A DNA stretch of 64,000 nucleotides from Lomentospora prolificans (lineage: Eukaryota; Ascomycota; Sordariomycetes; Microascales; Microascaceae), in NCBI GenBank assembly GCA_029532625.1, contig JARFXM010000002.1:1-64000 (forward strand). Direction: 5' to 3'. The notes beneath the pieces are model-generated. The model was not told the DNA's origin. It saw nothing but the letters and a program-made list of their open reading frames with translations, and did not search any database. Position numbers and translations under genes: made by a program. How positions within the stretch are numbered: the first letter of the stretch is position 1; the number at the start of each line of letters is the position of its first letter. Positions 1 to 12,068 of this stretch are shown here, one piece after another.

Positions 1-180
1 AACCCTAACCCTAACCCTAACCCTAACCCTAACCCTAACCCTAACCCTAACCCTAACCCTAACCCTAACCCTAACCCTAACCCTAACCCTAACCCTAACC
101 CTAACCCTAACCCTAACCCTAACCCTAACCCTAACCCTAACCCTAACCCTAACCCTAACCCTAACCCTAACCCTAACCCT
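1..180 (+). repeat. Terminal telomere repeat, 30 x CCCTAA
   Basis: Thirty uninterrupted copies of the 6-bp unit AACCCT run from base 1. This is the C-rich strand of the TTAGGG telomere used by most filamentous ascomycetes. The orientation places the chromosome end at base 1 and the centromere to the right. There are no degenerate copies within the array, and it ends sharply at base 180 where AT-rich DNA begins. Confidence 0.99.
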
Positions 181-599
181 ATATATACTAGACTATCTAG
201 TATAGGAGGACTAAGACTATTAATTACTAGGGTTTCTAGAGGTAGTAGCTAGAATCTTTAAAGATCTTTCTAGTCTTATATAATGTCTAGATATTACTAG
301 AAGTGAAGAATAATTTCTGCTTTTCTTTATAGTAATATTATATAATGAATATCTTAGATATGATAGGATAGTTCCCCTAGTAGAATACTAAATTAGTATT
401 TTGTATAAATTAGTACTTAGAACTAGTTATTGAAAATAAAGAAATCTATTTTATTTTAAAATTTGAAAAAGAAAAAAATAGAATTCTAGCTTTATATAAA
501 GTTAAGAACTCTAAAGTCCTTTAAATATAAACCTCTCTTAATTATATTTAAAGTTTACTTATAGAGATATTCTTTTACTATAACTACCTTTTTAAAATT

Positions 600-925
600 T
601 ATACTTTTTTAGTATTAGCTTCCCTTTACCTCTAAGTTTCTATATAATATTTCCTTATTTTAGTTATGGTTTCCTAGTATTAGCTTCCCTCCCCTTTGTA
701 TTTTTATATAATATTTCCTTACCTTGGTTATGGTTTCCTAGTATCAGCTTCCCTCCCCCCTGTATTTCTGTATAATGTTTCCTTACCTTAGTTGTGGTTT
801 CTTAGTCTTAGCTTCCCTCCCCCCTGTATTTCTATATGATATTTCCTTACCTTGGTTGTGGTTTCCTAGTCTTAGCTTCCCTCCCCCCTGTATTTCTATA
901 TAATATTTCCTTATACTAGTAAATT
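600..925. repeat. Minisatellite A (about 64-bp unit), left copy
   Basis: About five tandem units each contain AGTATTAGCTTCCCT or AGTCTTAGCTTCCCT, a CCCC-rich stretch, and TATATAATATTTCCTTA. Units start near 612, 677, 741, 804 and 868. The same unit recurs around 9236-9520 next to the right-hand copy of the telomere-associated repeat, so it belongs to the duplicated block. Confidence 0.85.
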
Positions 926-929
926 ACTA

Positions 930-1545
930 CTATTCTAGTCTATTACCCTTACTCTAGTATGGCTACTCTAGTTACTCCTGCTCTAGTATGAAGCTACTGC
1001 TCTAGTTAATTTACTCTAGTCTATTACTCTTATTCTAGTATAAAGCTATTATTCTAGTTAATTTACTCTAGTCTATTACTTCTACTTTAGTATGAAGTTG
1101 CTACTCTAGTTTATTACTGCTGCTTTAGTATGAAGCTACTACTCTAGTTAGTTTACTATAGTTTATTACTCTTGCTCTAGTATGAAGTTACTGTTCTAGT
1201 TAGTTTACTATAATGTATTACTCCTGCTTTAGTATGAAGCTACTACTCTAGTTAATTTACTCTAGTTTATTATTCCTACTTTAATATAAAGCTACTACTC
1301 TAGTTAATTTACTCTAGTTAATTTGCTCTAGTCTATTACTCCTGCTCTAGTATAAAGCTACTGCTCTAGTTAGTTTACTATAGTCTATTACTCCTGCTCT
1401 AGTATAAAACTACTACTCTAGTTAGTTTGCTATAGTCTATTACTCCTACTCTAGTATAAAGCTATTACTCTAGTTAGTTTGCTATAGTCTATTACTCCTA
1501 CTTTAGTATAAAGTTACTACTCTAGTGAATATCTACTGATCTAGC
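930..1545. repeat. Minisatellite B (about 60-bp unit), left copy
   Basis: Roughly ten degenerate tandem units are built from ACTCTAGTATAAAGCTACTA, CTCTAGTTAATTTAC and TCTATTACTCCTACT words. A shorter array of the same unit lies at about 9530-9860. The copy-number difference accounts for part of the length difference between the left and right duplicated blocks. Confidence 0.83.
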
Positions 1546-1661
1546 TACCTTCTCCTTTTATATAAAGAAACCTTCCCTTCTATATACCCTTTTATTTCTT
1601 CCCCCTTTTTATACCTTTTCTTTATAAGATATTCTATCTTTTATATAAACTTCTATAAGTG

Positions 1662-1679
1662 CCCCCCCCCCCCCCCCCC
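1662..1679. repeat. Homopolymer C18 tract
   Basis: Eighteen consecutive C residues stand out in otherwise AT-rich DNA. The equivalent position in the right-hand duplicated block (9990-10001) carries a C12 tract. Runs of C contain no CpA or CpG and so escape RIP. The exact length may be a sequencing uncertainty. Confidence 0.85.
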
Positions 1680-3162
1680 TCTTCTTTTCTATCTCCCTTC
1701 CTTTCTATCTTCTTCTAACTAATAGTAGTAGAATCTATATCTTTATATAAAATAATATATATATATCCTGTCTACTAGTAGTAGTTTGTACTAACCTTTC
1801 TAAGAATAATTAACTAATACTCTTAGTACCTCTTAGTGGATATAGCTTATCTAACTCTAGGTCTAGTATAAACTAGTCTATACTTGTCCCCCCTACTACT
1901 TCCTCTAACTTTACTATCCCTTCTAGCCAGGGCTAGTTTATTATATATATGATCCTTACCTTCTTTCTTATCTTATAATACTAATAGTATTTAGTTATAT
2001 AATCTAAACTATAGTAAGCCTATCTTTCCTGAAAAGGCTATTATCTTATATAAAGATATAGTCTTTATAGCCTTTAACTATAGTGGTAACTAGCTAGCAC
2101 CTTTCTGCTATAATGTCTTATAGTAGAACCTGCTAGTACTACCTGGCCAACCTATAGTAGTTGTATAAGGCTTGATCTACCTAGCCTAAGTCTTTATGAT
2201 ATGGCCTAGCTATATTAATACCCTACTTATCTAGTCCTAGGGCTAGGTATCTACTCTACTTTATATAGAGTACTAATGACTCTATACTGGTACCTAGGAC
2301 TGGCTTAACTGATTATTCCTAGTATGTATATAAACTCCTGGATATTTTAGTGGTACCTGTAGTAACTATAAGTGGTAGGACTATGCTACCTGATGCATGC
2401 CTGGTGATGACCAGGGAGGTGATGATGAAATAGGTGATGATAGAATGGGTAGTGGAGGAAGGGTTAGGATATATTATATATAGGGTAGATATCCTGCTCT
2501 TCTAGCTGCTGGTTCTTCTAGTAAGAACCCTATTATACTTTAGATATATATAGCTTAAATACTTAGAATAAACCAACTTAACCTTATATATGAACTTGAA
2601 CTTGAACTATAAAGTGCTATTACTCTTATGGAATACCTTTATATAAAGGTATACTTATTATAATATTCTTTATAAATAAGGATGACTTTATATAAAGGTA
2701 TATTTATTATAATATTCTTTTTTAAAGAAGGATGACCTTGTATGAAGGTATACTTACTGTAATATTCTTTTTAAAGAAGTATAGCTTTATATAAAGGTAT
2801 AGAATACTAACCTGAAGTTCTTACCTGAATAGTGTATCCTGACTGTGGATATGACTAGATTATATAGTGCCCTTAACCTAATAGTGTATCCTAACTGTGG
2901 ATATGACTAGATTATATAGTGCTCTTAACCTAATAGTATGAATATATATAGTGAAAATTTATGTTTGTATGGCCTATAGCCTGTGTGGCAACCTGACTTT
3001 ATCTTGATTGGCTACTTGAGATCTAGGGTTAAAATTTCTAGTAATTTTAATATATTATTATTAATTTAATATATATTATATAAAGGTAATACTTTATTAT
3101 TAAATCCTTTAAGAAATCTAGTTTATTCTTATATAGGTCTTGAAATAGTGTATGTATGAAAG

Positions 3163-3272
3163 ATGTAGAGTTCATTTTACTTTATAAAAATAAATGAACT
3201 CTACCCTCTGTATTATTTTGTAGGGAAACACAGTACTATACAAATTAAATGAACTCTATGTAGAGTTCATTA
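3163..3272. repeat. Hairpin/palindrome motif of the subtelomeric repeat
   Basis: GTAGAGTTCATT at about 3164 is followed about 20 bp later by its inverted complement AATGAACTCTAC. Near 3249-3272 AATGAACTCTATGTAGAGTTCATT forms a near-perfect palindrome. The same arrangement is present in the other two copies (about 4225-4336 and 11430-11542). It could be the end of a transposable element or a structural element of the repeat; I cannot tell which. Confidence 0.7.
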
Positions 3273-3290
3273 CAGAATAGTAGATAGGCT

Positions 3291-4345
3291 TAATCCACCT
3301 AGTTTAGGTCTTTATAATATAGCCTAGCTATATTAATACCCTACTTATCTAGTCCTAGGGCTAGATATCTACTCTACTTTATATAGAGTACTAATAACTC
3401 TATACTAGTGCCTAGGACTAGCTTAACTAACTATTCCTAGTATATATACAAACTCCTAGATATTTTAGTAGTACCTATAGTAACTATAAGTAGTAGGACT
3501 ATACTACCTAATATATACCTAGTGATAACTAGGGAGGTAATGATGAAATAGGTGATGATGAAATAGGTAGTAGAGGAAGGGTTAGGACATATTATATATA
3601 GGGTAGATATCCTACTCTTCTAGCTACTAGTTCTTCTAGTAAGAACCCTATTATACTTTAGATATATATAGCTTAAATACCTAGAATAAACCAACTTAAC
3701 CTTATATATAAACTTGAACTTGAACTATAAAGTGCTATTACTCTTATAGAATACCTTTATATAAAGGTATACTTATTATAATATTCTTTATAAATAAGGA
3801 TAACTTTATATGAAGGTATATTTATTATAATATTCTTTTTTAAAGAAGGATGACCTCATATAAAGGTATACTTACTATAATATTCTTTTTAAAGAAGCAT
3901 AGCTTTATATAAAGGTATAGAATACTAACCTGAAGTTCTTACCTGAATAGTATATCCTAACTATGGATATAACTAGATTATATAGTGCCCTTAACCTAAT
4001 AGTAGGAATATATATAGTAAGAGTTTATATTCATATAGCTTATAGCCTATGTAGCAACCTGACTTTATCCTGATTAGCTATTTGAGATCTAGGGTTAAAA
4101 TTTCTAGCAATTTTAATATACTATTATTAATTTAATATATATTATATAAAGGTAATACTTTATTATTAAATCCTTTAAGAAGTCTAGTTTATTCTTATAT
4201 AGGTCTTAAAATAGTATATATATAAAAAATATAGAGTTTATTTTACTTTGTAAAAATAAATGAACTCTACCCCCTATATTATTTTATAGGGAAACACAAT
4301 ACTATACAAATTAAATGAACTCTATATAGAGTTCATTACAGAATA
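3291..4345. repeat. Telomere-associated repeat, partial copy M
   Basis: This repeats the right-hand part of copy L in tandem. The CCCTACTTATCTAGTCCTAG anchor lies at about 3339 (2221 in L), and the segment again ends with the hairpin motif and GAATAGTAGATAGG. It lacks the minisatellites and C tract. It carries more C-to-T and G-to-A changes than L, so it appears more RIP-mutated. Confidence 0.8.
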
Positions 4346-4399
4346 GTAGATAGGATTAAGTACTTAAAGGGAAGTACTACTACTAGAGCTATAATTTTT

Positions 4400-7300
4400 A
4401 TAGTAAGTATAAAAGATATAGAAAGAATACTAGCTACTAAAAAAATAAAAACTAATAATAAACTATACTAGATAATCCTATCCTAGTTCTATAACTTACT
4501 CCCTTTTTTTCAAAAAGTAGAAGCTAATAAGCTTAACCCCTATAAACTAGGTATTAATTACTTAATCCCCTTAAAAACTAATAGCTAAGGGTAGGAACTT
4601 CCTCTCCTATAAAGAACCCTCTATAATATATTAAGAGAAGAGCTACTAGTCCTTAAGAAAACCCTAATAGACCTCCTAGATAAGGGTTTTATCTATATAA
4701 GTAGCTCTAAAGTAGCTATACTAGTCCTATTTACCTATAAACCTAGAGGAGGCCTCTAGTTCTATATTAACTATTATACTTTGAATATAATTATATATAT
4801 AGACTAATACCCCCTCCCCCTTATCTTAGAGACTTTTTAAAACCTTATAAAAGTAATATAGTTTACTAAGGTTAATATTATCTAAGTATTCTATAAGGTC
4901 TAGATAACTAAAGGAGAGGAGTTTAAGATAGTATTCTATACTTAGTATAAACTCTTTAAATAGATAGTAACCCCTTTTAGGCTATCTAGAGTACTAGTAA
5001 TATATTAATACTATATAAACTATATACTATAGGACTTCCTTAATAACTTTACCTCTACTTATATAGATAATATCTTTATCTATTTAAGTAGCTCCTATAA
5101 AGACTACTTAGATAAAGTATATATAGTCTTAGAGTACTTATAAGCTTATAGACTCTACTTTAACCTAGATAAGTATAAGTTTATAGTAAAGAAAGTAAAA
5201 TACCTAGGGTTTATTATCTATACTAGTATTAGTATATAAATAGACCTAGAAAAGGTAAGGACTATCCTTAAGTAGTAGCTACTAACTATATAGATAGGTA
5301 TATATAGTTTCCTTAGATTTATTAACTATTACTAAATATTTATCCCTAAGTTCTTAGAGGTTATAAGGAGCCTTATAGTACTTACTAGGAAGGGTATCCC
5401 CTTTAAATAGACTATAGAATATAAAGAGGTATTCTAGACTCTAAAGACTCTCTTTATAAAGGTACTAATCCTAACTTAATAGGACCTAGAGAATAAAACC
5501 TTCCTAGAGGTAGACTATAGTAAAATTATACTAGGAGGCTATTTAAGTTAGGAAGTTAATAGCTAATAAAAAGCTATTATATTTTATTTATAAAAGCTAT
5601 CCTCTATAGAGAGAAACTACCTAATCTATAATAAAGAGATACTAGCTATCATCTAGTATATAGAATAATAGTTAGCTAAGCTCTATAGCTATAAGACCTT
5701 TATAATACTAATAGACTATTAGAACCTAGAATACTTTATAATATACTAGTACTTATTAGAGTAATAAGCCTACTAGGTAGAATATCTATCCTAGTTTAAC
5801 TTTAGAATTAAGTATAGACTAGGAAAGGAATCCTAAGTACTAGATACCCTATTAAGAAGAGAATAAGACTCTCCTATACTAGAAGATCAGGATACCTATA
5901 TAATCTAGCTAATCCTATAGTTAGTAATATAGGATTATTTATATATAGTAGTAATAGTAACCTAGGAGCTAAAAAGTATCTTTAATAATAATAAGTTAAA
6001 CTAACTTTAGGAGGAAATAATACTATATAACCTTTTATATAAAAGGGTAAAGAAGGTAGTCTAAGTAGGGGACTACTTACTAGAGAGTAGGTTTAACTTA
6101 AAAATCTAATTTAGTAACTACTTAGTAGATAAGAAAGGGATTTTATATTATAAAGACTATATCTAGGTGCCTAGGAGTAGTTCCTTAGAGAAAGAAGAAA
6201 AAGGGAGGGGAGGGAGACTACTAGATAAGTTATATAGCTACCTAATCTAGTATATATATAATACCTATAGTATTAGCTACCCTAGTAGGGATAGAATTAT
6301 TACTATAGTATCTAGAGACTTCTACTAGCTACTCCTCTATAAGTATATAAGATACTTCCTCTATAACTATAATATCTATAGATAAATAAAGATCTAGTAT
6401 AAATAGAAAGTAGGCCTTCTCTACCTACTACTAGTACTAGACTATTTCTACTAGGAAATCTAGATAGACTTTATAACTAACCTCCTAGAAGTAGATAGAA
6501 AAACCTTACTTTAGGTAATAAAAGACTAGTTATCCAAAGAGGTAACTCTTAAACTAATAGAATTAATAGAAGTAGAAGCCTATACTAAACACTTCCTATT
6601 ATACTAGGTCTACTACTATAGTTAGCCTAGAGTAATTATAAGTAACTAAGGAATAAACTAGGTAGGAGACTTCTAATAATACTTCTACTACCTCTTTAAT
6701 ATAGAATAATAACTTAATATAGTATACTACCCCTAGACTAATAAAAAGCTAGAGTAGATAAACTAAGAAGTATAAGCTTACCTATAGATCTTTATTAACT
6801 ATATATAGAATAACTAGCCTACTTAGTACCTAGTAGCCTAGCTTACTATTAATAGCTAGGTGAATACCTCTATAGGTATATCCCTATTCTATATAGTATA
6901 TAGGTATAAAGCCCTATTAGTTATCCTATTTATAAAGGATATTATAACTAAGACTATACTATACTACTTACCTATAGCTAGAGCTTAAATATTTATAAAT
7001 AGAATAAAGGAAATCATAGAGCTCTATTAAGCCTTAATAGTAGTAGCTACCCTAAACTAGGAAGTATATATAAATACTAGGTACTAACTAGTAGAGATAT
7101 TCTAGGTTAGAGATTAAATATAGATAGACCTAAGAGATATTACTATAACCTAACCTAAGAAGAAGCTAGACTAGCTATATATAAAATATATTATAATAGA
7201 AGTAATCTCACTAAATATAGTAAGGATTAGGGGCCTACTAGGAAGAATACCTAAAGTCTTTAATATTAATAAGCTAAAATATATAGGCATAGACCTACTT

Positions 7301-8550
7301 CCTAGATAGCAGACTACTAACCTATAACTACTAGTAATACTTATTAATAGTAAAGAAGAATATAAAGTAAAAGAAATCTACTATATATATTCTAAGAAGG
7401 TAGGATATAGAATAGTCTAGGAGGTCCTAGTATAATAGAAAAGGTATAAACTACTAGAATAGAGGTACCTAGATAATATATAAGAAGTAGTAGTACTTAA
7501 CTACTTTAAAGTATAATATAGTAATATAAGGGAAAATAATAGACTAAGAGAGGACTTTAAAGGCTAGGAAAAGCTACCTACTAAGTAGTAGAAATAATAG
7601 TATAAAATCGTAAGAAACTAAAGTATAAAAAAAAGAAAATAATTCACCTACTAGGGCTAAGAAATACTATTACTACTACTAAGAAAAGAGAACCCTCTAT
7701 TATACTATAAATCTACCTTATTATTAGTAATAAATAAGCTAACCTTATAGTTACTATCACTATTATTATTATTATCCATCACCTTATTTAACTCTATATA
7801 CTCCTTAAGCACCTAGATATAATAAGCTAGTAAAGTAAGATCATATATAGTTATATAACCTAATAGGTTAGGGGTAGTAACTATAGTAACTAGTATAGGG
7901 GTAATAGGAATAGAAGGGGTAATAAGAATAGGACTACTACTAAGGGTAGTATAGGTAGAACTACTAATATATATAAGGTTAGTAGAAAGTATAAAGTATA
8001 GGGTAGAAGGGAAATATATAGAGGAAGGATACTATAAGTCTTAAGGGACTCTAGGCTCTACTAGGCCTAGATAGTATCCTAAAGGGTAGTATTAGTATCT
8101 AGAATAGCCTTCTCTAGACTACTATATATACCTTATAGGCCTTACTAGCAAGATAGAATAATAGGGAGGGCAGGTATATAGTAATAGCTAGCTTAATAGT
8201 AAGATAAGTAAGTATAAGTACCCTTCTTACCCTAGTTCTTATAAGAGGAAGTAAACAAGATATAGTAGAGATAGGGCTTATAGTAGATAAGGAATACATC
8301 CTTAATAGTAGCTACCTATATATAATAGTATTTACCCCTACTAGTTATTAGAACTAATATAGGAATAGGGGTTAATAAGCTAGTAGATAAACTAGCTAAT
8401 ATAATAGTAGAGGTAGATTAATAAATAGGTAATACTATAGGATAGTAGTATATAGAGGTAGAGGTAGTATAGGTAAGGGTAGTAGTAGTAGTAGAAGTAG
8501 TAGAAGATTAATATACTAATTAATATAATTACTTTTAATTAAAGGGGGAG
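4400..8550 (+). mobile_element. Ty3/gypsy retrotransposon relic (RIP-mutated pol)
   Basis: Conceptual translation through many stop codons gives a Ty3/gypsy pol. Reverse transcriptase is at about 4550-5250, with KGFI-, PRGGL- and FYIN-like motifs and a mutated YIDD (YIDN) near 5060. RNase H is at about 5500-5770 and integrase at about 6240-7000 (IDFITNL, RVIISN, YYPxTNK). A possible chromodomain-like tail lies near 7380-7480. The stops are mostly TAG, as expected when CAG (Gln) or TGG (Trp) codons suffer RIP. No gag is visible upstream of 4400, so the element is 5'-truncated at the junction with copy M. It is inactive. Confidence 0.85.
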
Positions 8551-9228
8551 CTATTACTACCCTTATTAGAGCTAGAAAGGGTAGGAGGTATCTTTATAAG
8601 TTAACTAAAGTATTAGTAAGCTACTATAGTAGGGAGGATAGTATAGAAGTAGGGAGGGAATACTAATAATAGATATTTTTTTAGATATTAAGTAGGGAAG
8701 AAGGAATAAGAAGATAGATATAAGTAGGAGTAGCTAATAATAATAGAGCTATACTACTCCTAATAAGGAGGGAAGGAAGGAGGAGGGAGCTTATATAAGG
8801 GTCTTAACCTAGGAGGAAGGTATAGCTAAGAGCTAGACCTAGCTATATATAACTATACTAAGTACTAGCCCAGCTACTACCCTTAGCTAGGCAGTACTAT
8901 ATAAACTAGCATCCTAGTACAAGTAGTAGTACTAAATAAATTAATAGATAGGCATAATTTAGCAACTCTAAATAAACTAGTATACTAGTATAGTCCAGTA
9001 GGGCTAAACCCCTAAGAGCAGTGACTATACCCCTAAGAGTAATAACTATACCCCTAAGAGTAGTAACCACATCCCTACTAGTAGTAACTACCTATATAGG
9101 GGTAGAACTCTATAAGAGGGATAGGTAGCTCTTATAAGACCCTTAACTTAGATCTTCCCTCTTTATCATTTGAGGTCCAATATACCACAGATCATTACTT
9201 GAGCCTTCTCTAATGAGACTATAACACC
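8539..9228 (+). mobile_element. Polypurine tract and possible 3' LTR of the gypsy relic
   Basis: AATTAAAGGGGGAG at 8537-8550 looks like the polypurine tract that precedes a Ty3/gypsy 3' LTR. The following segment to about 9228 ends in ACTATAACA just before the right-hand copy of the telomere-associated repeat begins. No matching 5' LTR is left in the window, so the LTR limits are a guess. Confidence 0.45.
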
Positions 9229-9230
9229 TC

Positions 9231-11555
9231 CCCTTTTAGGTTTTTATATAATATTTCCTTACTTTAATTATAGTTTCTTAGTATTAGCTTCCCTCCTCCC
9301 CTAAATTTCTATATAATATTTCCTTACCTTAGTTATAGTTTCCTAGTATTAGCTTCCCTCCCCTTCTAAGTTTTTATATAATATTTCCTTACTTTAGTTA
9401 TAGTTTCCTAGTATTAGCTTCCCTCCTCCTCTAAGTTTTTATATAATATTTCTTTACTTTAGTTATAGTTTCTTAGTATTAGCTTCTCTCCTCCCCTAAG
9501 TTTCTATATAATATTTCCTTATATTAGTAAATTACTATTACTTTAGTTTATTACTTCTACTTAAATATAAAGCTATTACTCTAGTTTATTACTCTTACTC
9601 TAGTATAAAGCTACTATTCTAGTCTATTACCTTTATTCTAATATAATTACTCTAGTTATTCCTACTCTAGTATAAAGCTACTATTCTAGTATAAAACTAT
9701 TACTCTAGTTAATTACTATTATTCTAGTTACTCCTACCCTAGTATAAAACTATTACTTTAGTATAAAGCTACTACTTTAGTATAAAGCTACTACTTTAAC
9801 TAATTTACTATAGTCTATTACTCCTACTTTAGTATAAAGTTACTACTCTAGTAAATATCTACTAATCTAGTTACTTTCTCCTTCTATATAAAGAAACCTT
9901 CCCTTCTATATACCTTTTTATTTCTTCCTCTTTTTTATACCCTTTTTTTATAAGATATTCTATCTTTTATATAAACTTCTATAAGTACTCCCCCCCCCCC
10001 CTTCCTTTCTATCTCCTTTCTTTTCTACCTTTTTTCCTTTTTATCTTTTTCTAACTAAAAATAGTAGAATCTATATCTTTATATAAAATAATATATATAT
10101 ATCCTATCTACTAGTAGTAGTTTATACTAACCTTTCTAGGAATAATTAACTAATACTCCTAGTACCTCCTAGTAAATATAGCTAGTCTAATTCTAAGTCT
10201 AGTATAAACTAGTCTATACTTACCCCCCCTATTATTTCCTCTAACTTTACTATCCCTTCTAGCTAAAGCTAGTTTATTATATATATAATCCTTACCTTCT
10301 TTCTTATCTTATAATACTAATAGTATTTAGTTATATAATCCTAGCTATAGTAGGCTTATCTTTCCTAAAAAAGCTATTATCTTATATAAAGATATAGTCT
10401 TTATAGCCTTTAACTATAGTAGTAACTAGCTAGTATCTTTTTATTATAATATCTTATAGTAGAACTTGCTAGTACTATCTAGCTAACTTATAGTAATTAT
10501 ATAAAGCTTAATCTACCTAGCCTAGGTCTTTATAATATAGCCTAGCTATATTAATACCCTACTTATCTAGTCCTAGGGCTAGGTATCTACTCTACTTTAT
10601 ATAGAGTACTAATAACTCTATACTAGTACCTATAACTAGCTTAACTAACTATTCCTAGTATATATATAAACTCCTAAATATTTTAGTAGTATTTATAGTA
10701 ACTATAAATAGTAGGACTATACTACCTAATATATAATTAGTAATAACTAAAGAGGTAATAATAGAATAGGTAGTAGAGGAAGGGTTAGGATACCTTATAT
10801 ATAAAGTAGATATCCTACTCTTCTAGCTACTAGTTCTTCTAGTAAGAATTCTATTATACTTTAGATATATAAAGCTTAAATACTTAGAATAAACTAACTT
10901 AACCTTATATATAAACTTAAACTTAAACTATAAAGTACTATTACTCTTATAGAATACCTTTATATAAAGGTATACTTATTATAATATTCTTTATAAATAA
11001 GGATAACTTTATATAAAAGTATATTTACTATAATATTCTTTTTTAATAAAGGATAACCTTATATAAAGGTATACTTACTATAATATTCTTTTTAAAGAAG
11101 TATAGCTTTATATAAAAGTATAGAATACCAACCCTAAGTTCTTACCCTAATAGTATATCCTAATTATAAATATAACTAGATTATATAGTACCCTTACCCT
11201 AATAGTAGGAATAAGTATAGTAAAAATTTATATTTATATAACCTATAGCCTATATAGTAACTTAACTTTATCTTAATTAACTACTTAAAATCTAGAGTTA
11301 AAATTTCTAGTAATTTTAACTTACTATTATTAATTTAATATAGATTATATAAAGATAATACTTAACTATTAAATCCTTTAAGAAATCTAGTTTATTCTTA
11401 TATAAGTCTTGAAATAGTATATATATAAAAAATATAGAGTTTATTTTACTATATAAAAATAAATGAACTCTACCCCCTATATTATTTTATTGGGAAACAT
11501 AGTACTATATGATTTAAATGAACTCTATGTAGAGTTTATTATAGAATAGTAGATA
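9231..11555. repeat. Telomere-associated repeat, copy R
   Basis: This is the same order as copy L: minisatellite A (about 9236-9520), minisatellite B (about 9530-9860), C12 tract (9990-10001), anchor CCCTACTTATCTAGTCCTAG at about 10557, hairpin motif, and GAATAGTAGATAGG ending near 11556. It is shorter than L mainly because its arrays have fewer units, and it is more fully RIP-mutated. The gypsy relic separates it from the L/M copies. Confidence 0.82.
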
Positions 11556-11573
11556 GGGTTAGGGCTAGGGTTT
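11556..11573 (-). repeat. Interstitial telomere remnant, inverted
   Basis: The + strand reads GGGTTAGGGCTAGGGTTT, about three TTAGGG units with one substitution. The orientation is opposite to the terminal array, which reads CCCTAA on the + strand. It marks the exact edge between the AT-rich block and normal sequence. Confidence 0.7.
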
Positions 11574-12068
11574 ATTTCGTCCCTCTTTTAGTGGGAAATT
11601 CATAGTTGTTCCTGTGACTTTGAAATGCTAGTGGCAACCTTAGTAGCAAGCAGCCCGGTCAGTGTTACCCGCACCACTCCACTAACACTTGGGTGTTGCG
11701 GAGTATGCCTTTACATGCAAGAACTCTCTATATTGATCCTTTTAGTATAACCTTCCATAAAAGCTTTCTCTCCAGCTCTCCTGCATGCAGAGGTACTTCA
11801 GAGGAACGAGTTTAAGGGCCTGCTAAACAGCTTTACTAAATTAAGTCAATTTTGTAGAGGCTAATTAGTCTACAGCACCATGATTGATTCCCTTAAGGTA
11901 CCGTCCGTTAGCACGCTATGAACGCCGGCTGTTATTTTCGGGCTGCACCCCAGGGATCGACGAAATTTCGAGGACCAGGCGTTCATCTGACGTAAAGGAC
12001 CAGGGCGGAGAGTACGGGATGGCACCGGGACTTTTTGGCTTATATGTAATAGCCTGGTCCGATGGGCC
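11574..12068. other. Intergenic, no gene seen
   Basis: This is the first normal-composition DNA after the subtelomeric block. Short open frames exist on both strands but none has a recognisable domain or a good start context. The right part is the 3' flank of the adjacent MFS gene. Confidence 0.6.

Larger units (their letters stand above)
590..3290. repeat. Telomere-associated repeat, copy L
   Basis: This is the left copy of a long duplicated unit: minisatellite A, minisatellite B, C tract, then a unique segment with the anchor CCCTACTTATCTAGTCCTAG at 2221. It ends with a conserved hairpin region and GAATAGTAGATAGG near 3290. Of the three copies it keeps the most G and CA/TG dinucleotides, for example around 2390-2460, so it is the least RIP-mutated. 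I see no convincing coding remnant and cannot say whether it was once a telomere-linked helicase or another element. Confidence 0.82.
181..11555. repeat. AT-rich, RIP-mutated subtelomeric block
   Basis: This block is almost entirely A/T and TpA-rich, with words such as CTAGTA and TATATA dominating. CpG is nearly absent and CpA is strongly reduced, which is the signature of repeat-induced point mutation (C to T at CpA and CpG on both strands). No intact gene is visible. Only relic repeats lie inside: minisatellites, three copies of a telomere-associated sequence and a Ty3/gypsy relic. The change to ordinary gene-rich DNA is abrupt at about 11575, as expected for a heterochromatic AT isochore. 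Confidence 0.93.

Noticed and set aside
2600..2810. Repeated TATAAAGGTATACTTATTATAATATTC units resembling a short array
   Set aside because: The units lack regular spacers and are part of the telomere-associated repeat; not a CRISPR, which is not expected in a fungus.
8114..8299. 61-codon open frame in the AT-rich block
   Set aside because: It lies in RIP-mutated DNA with no domain; a chance frame in low-complexity sequence.
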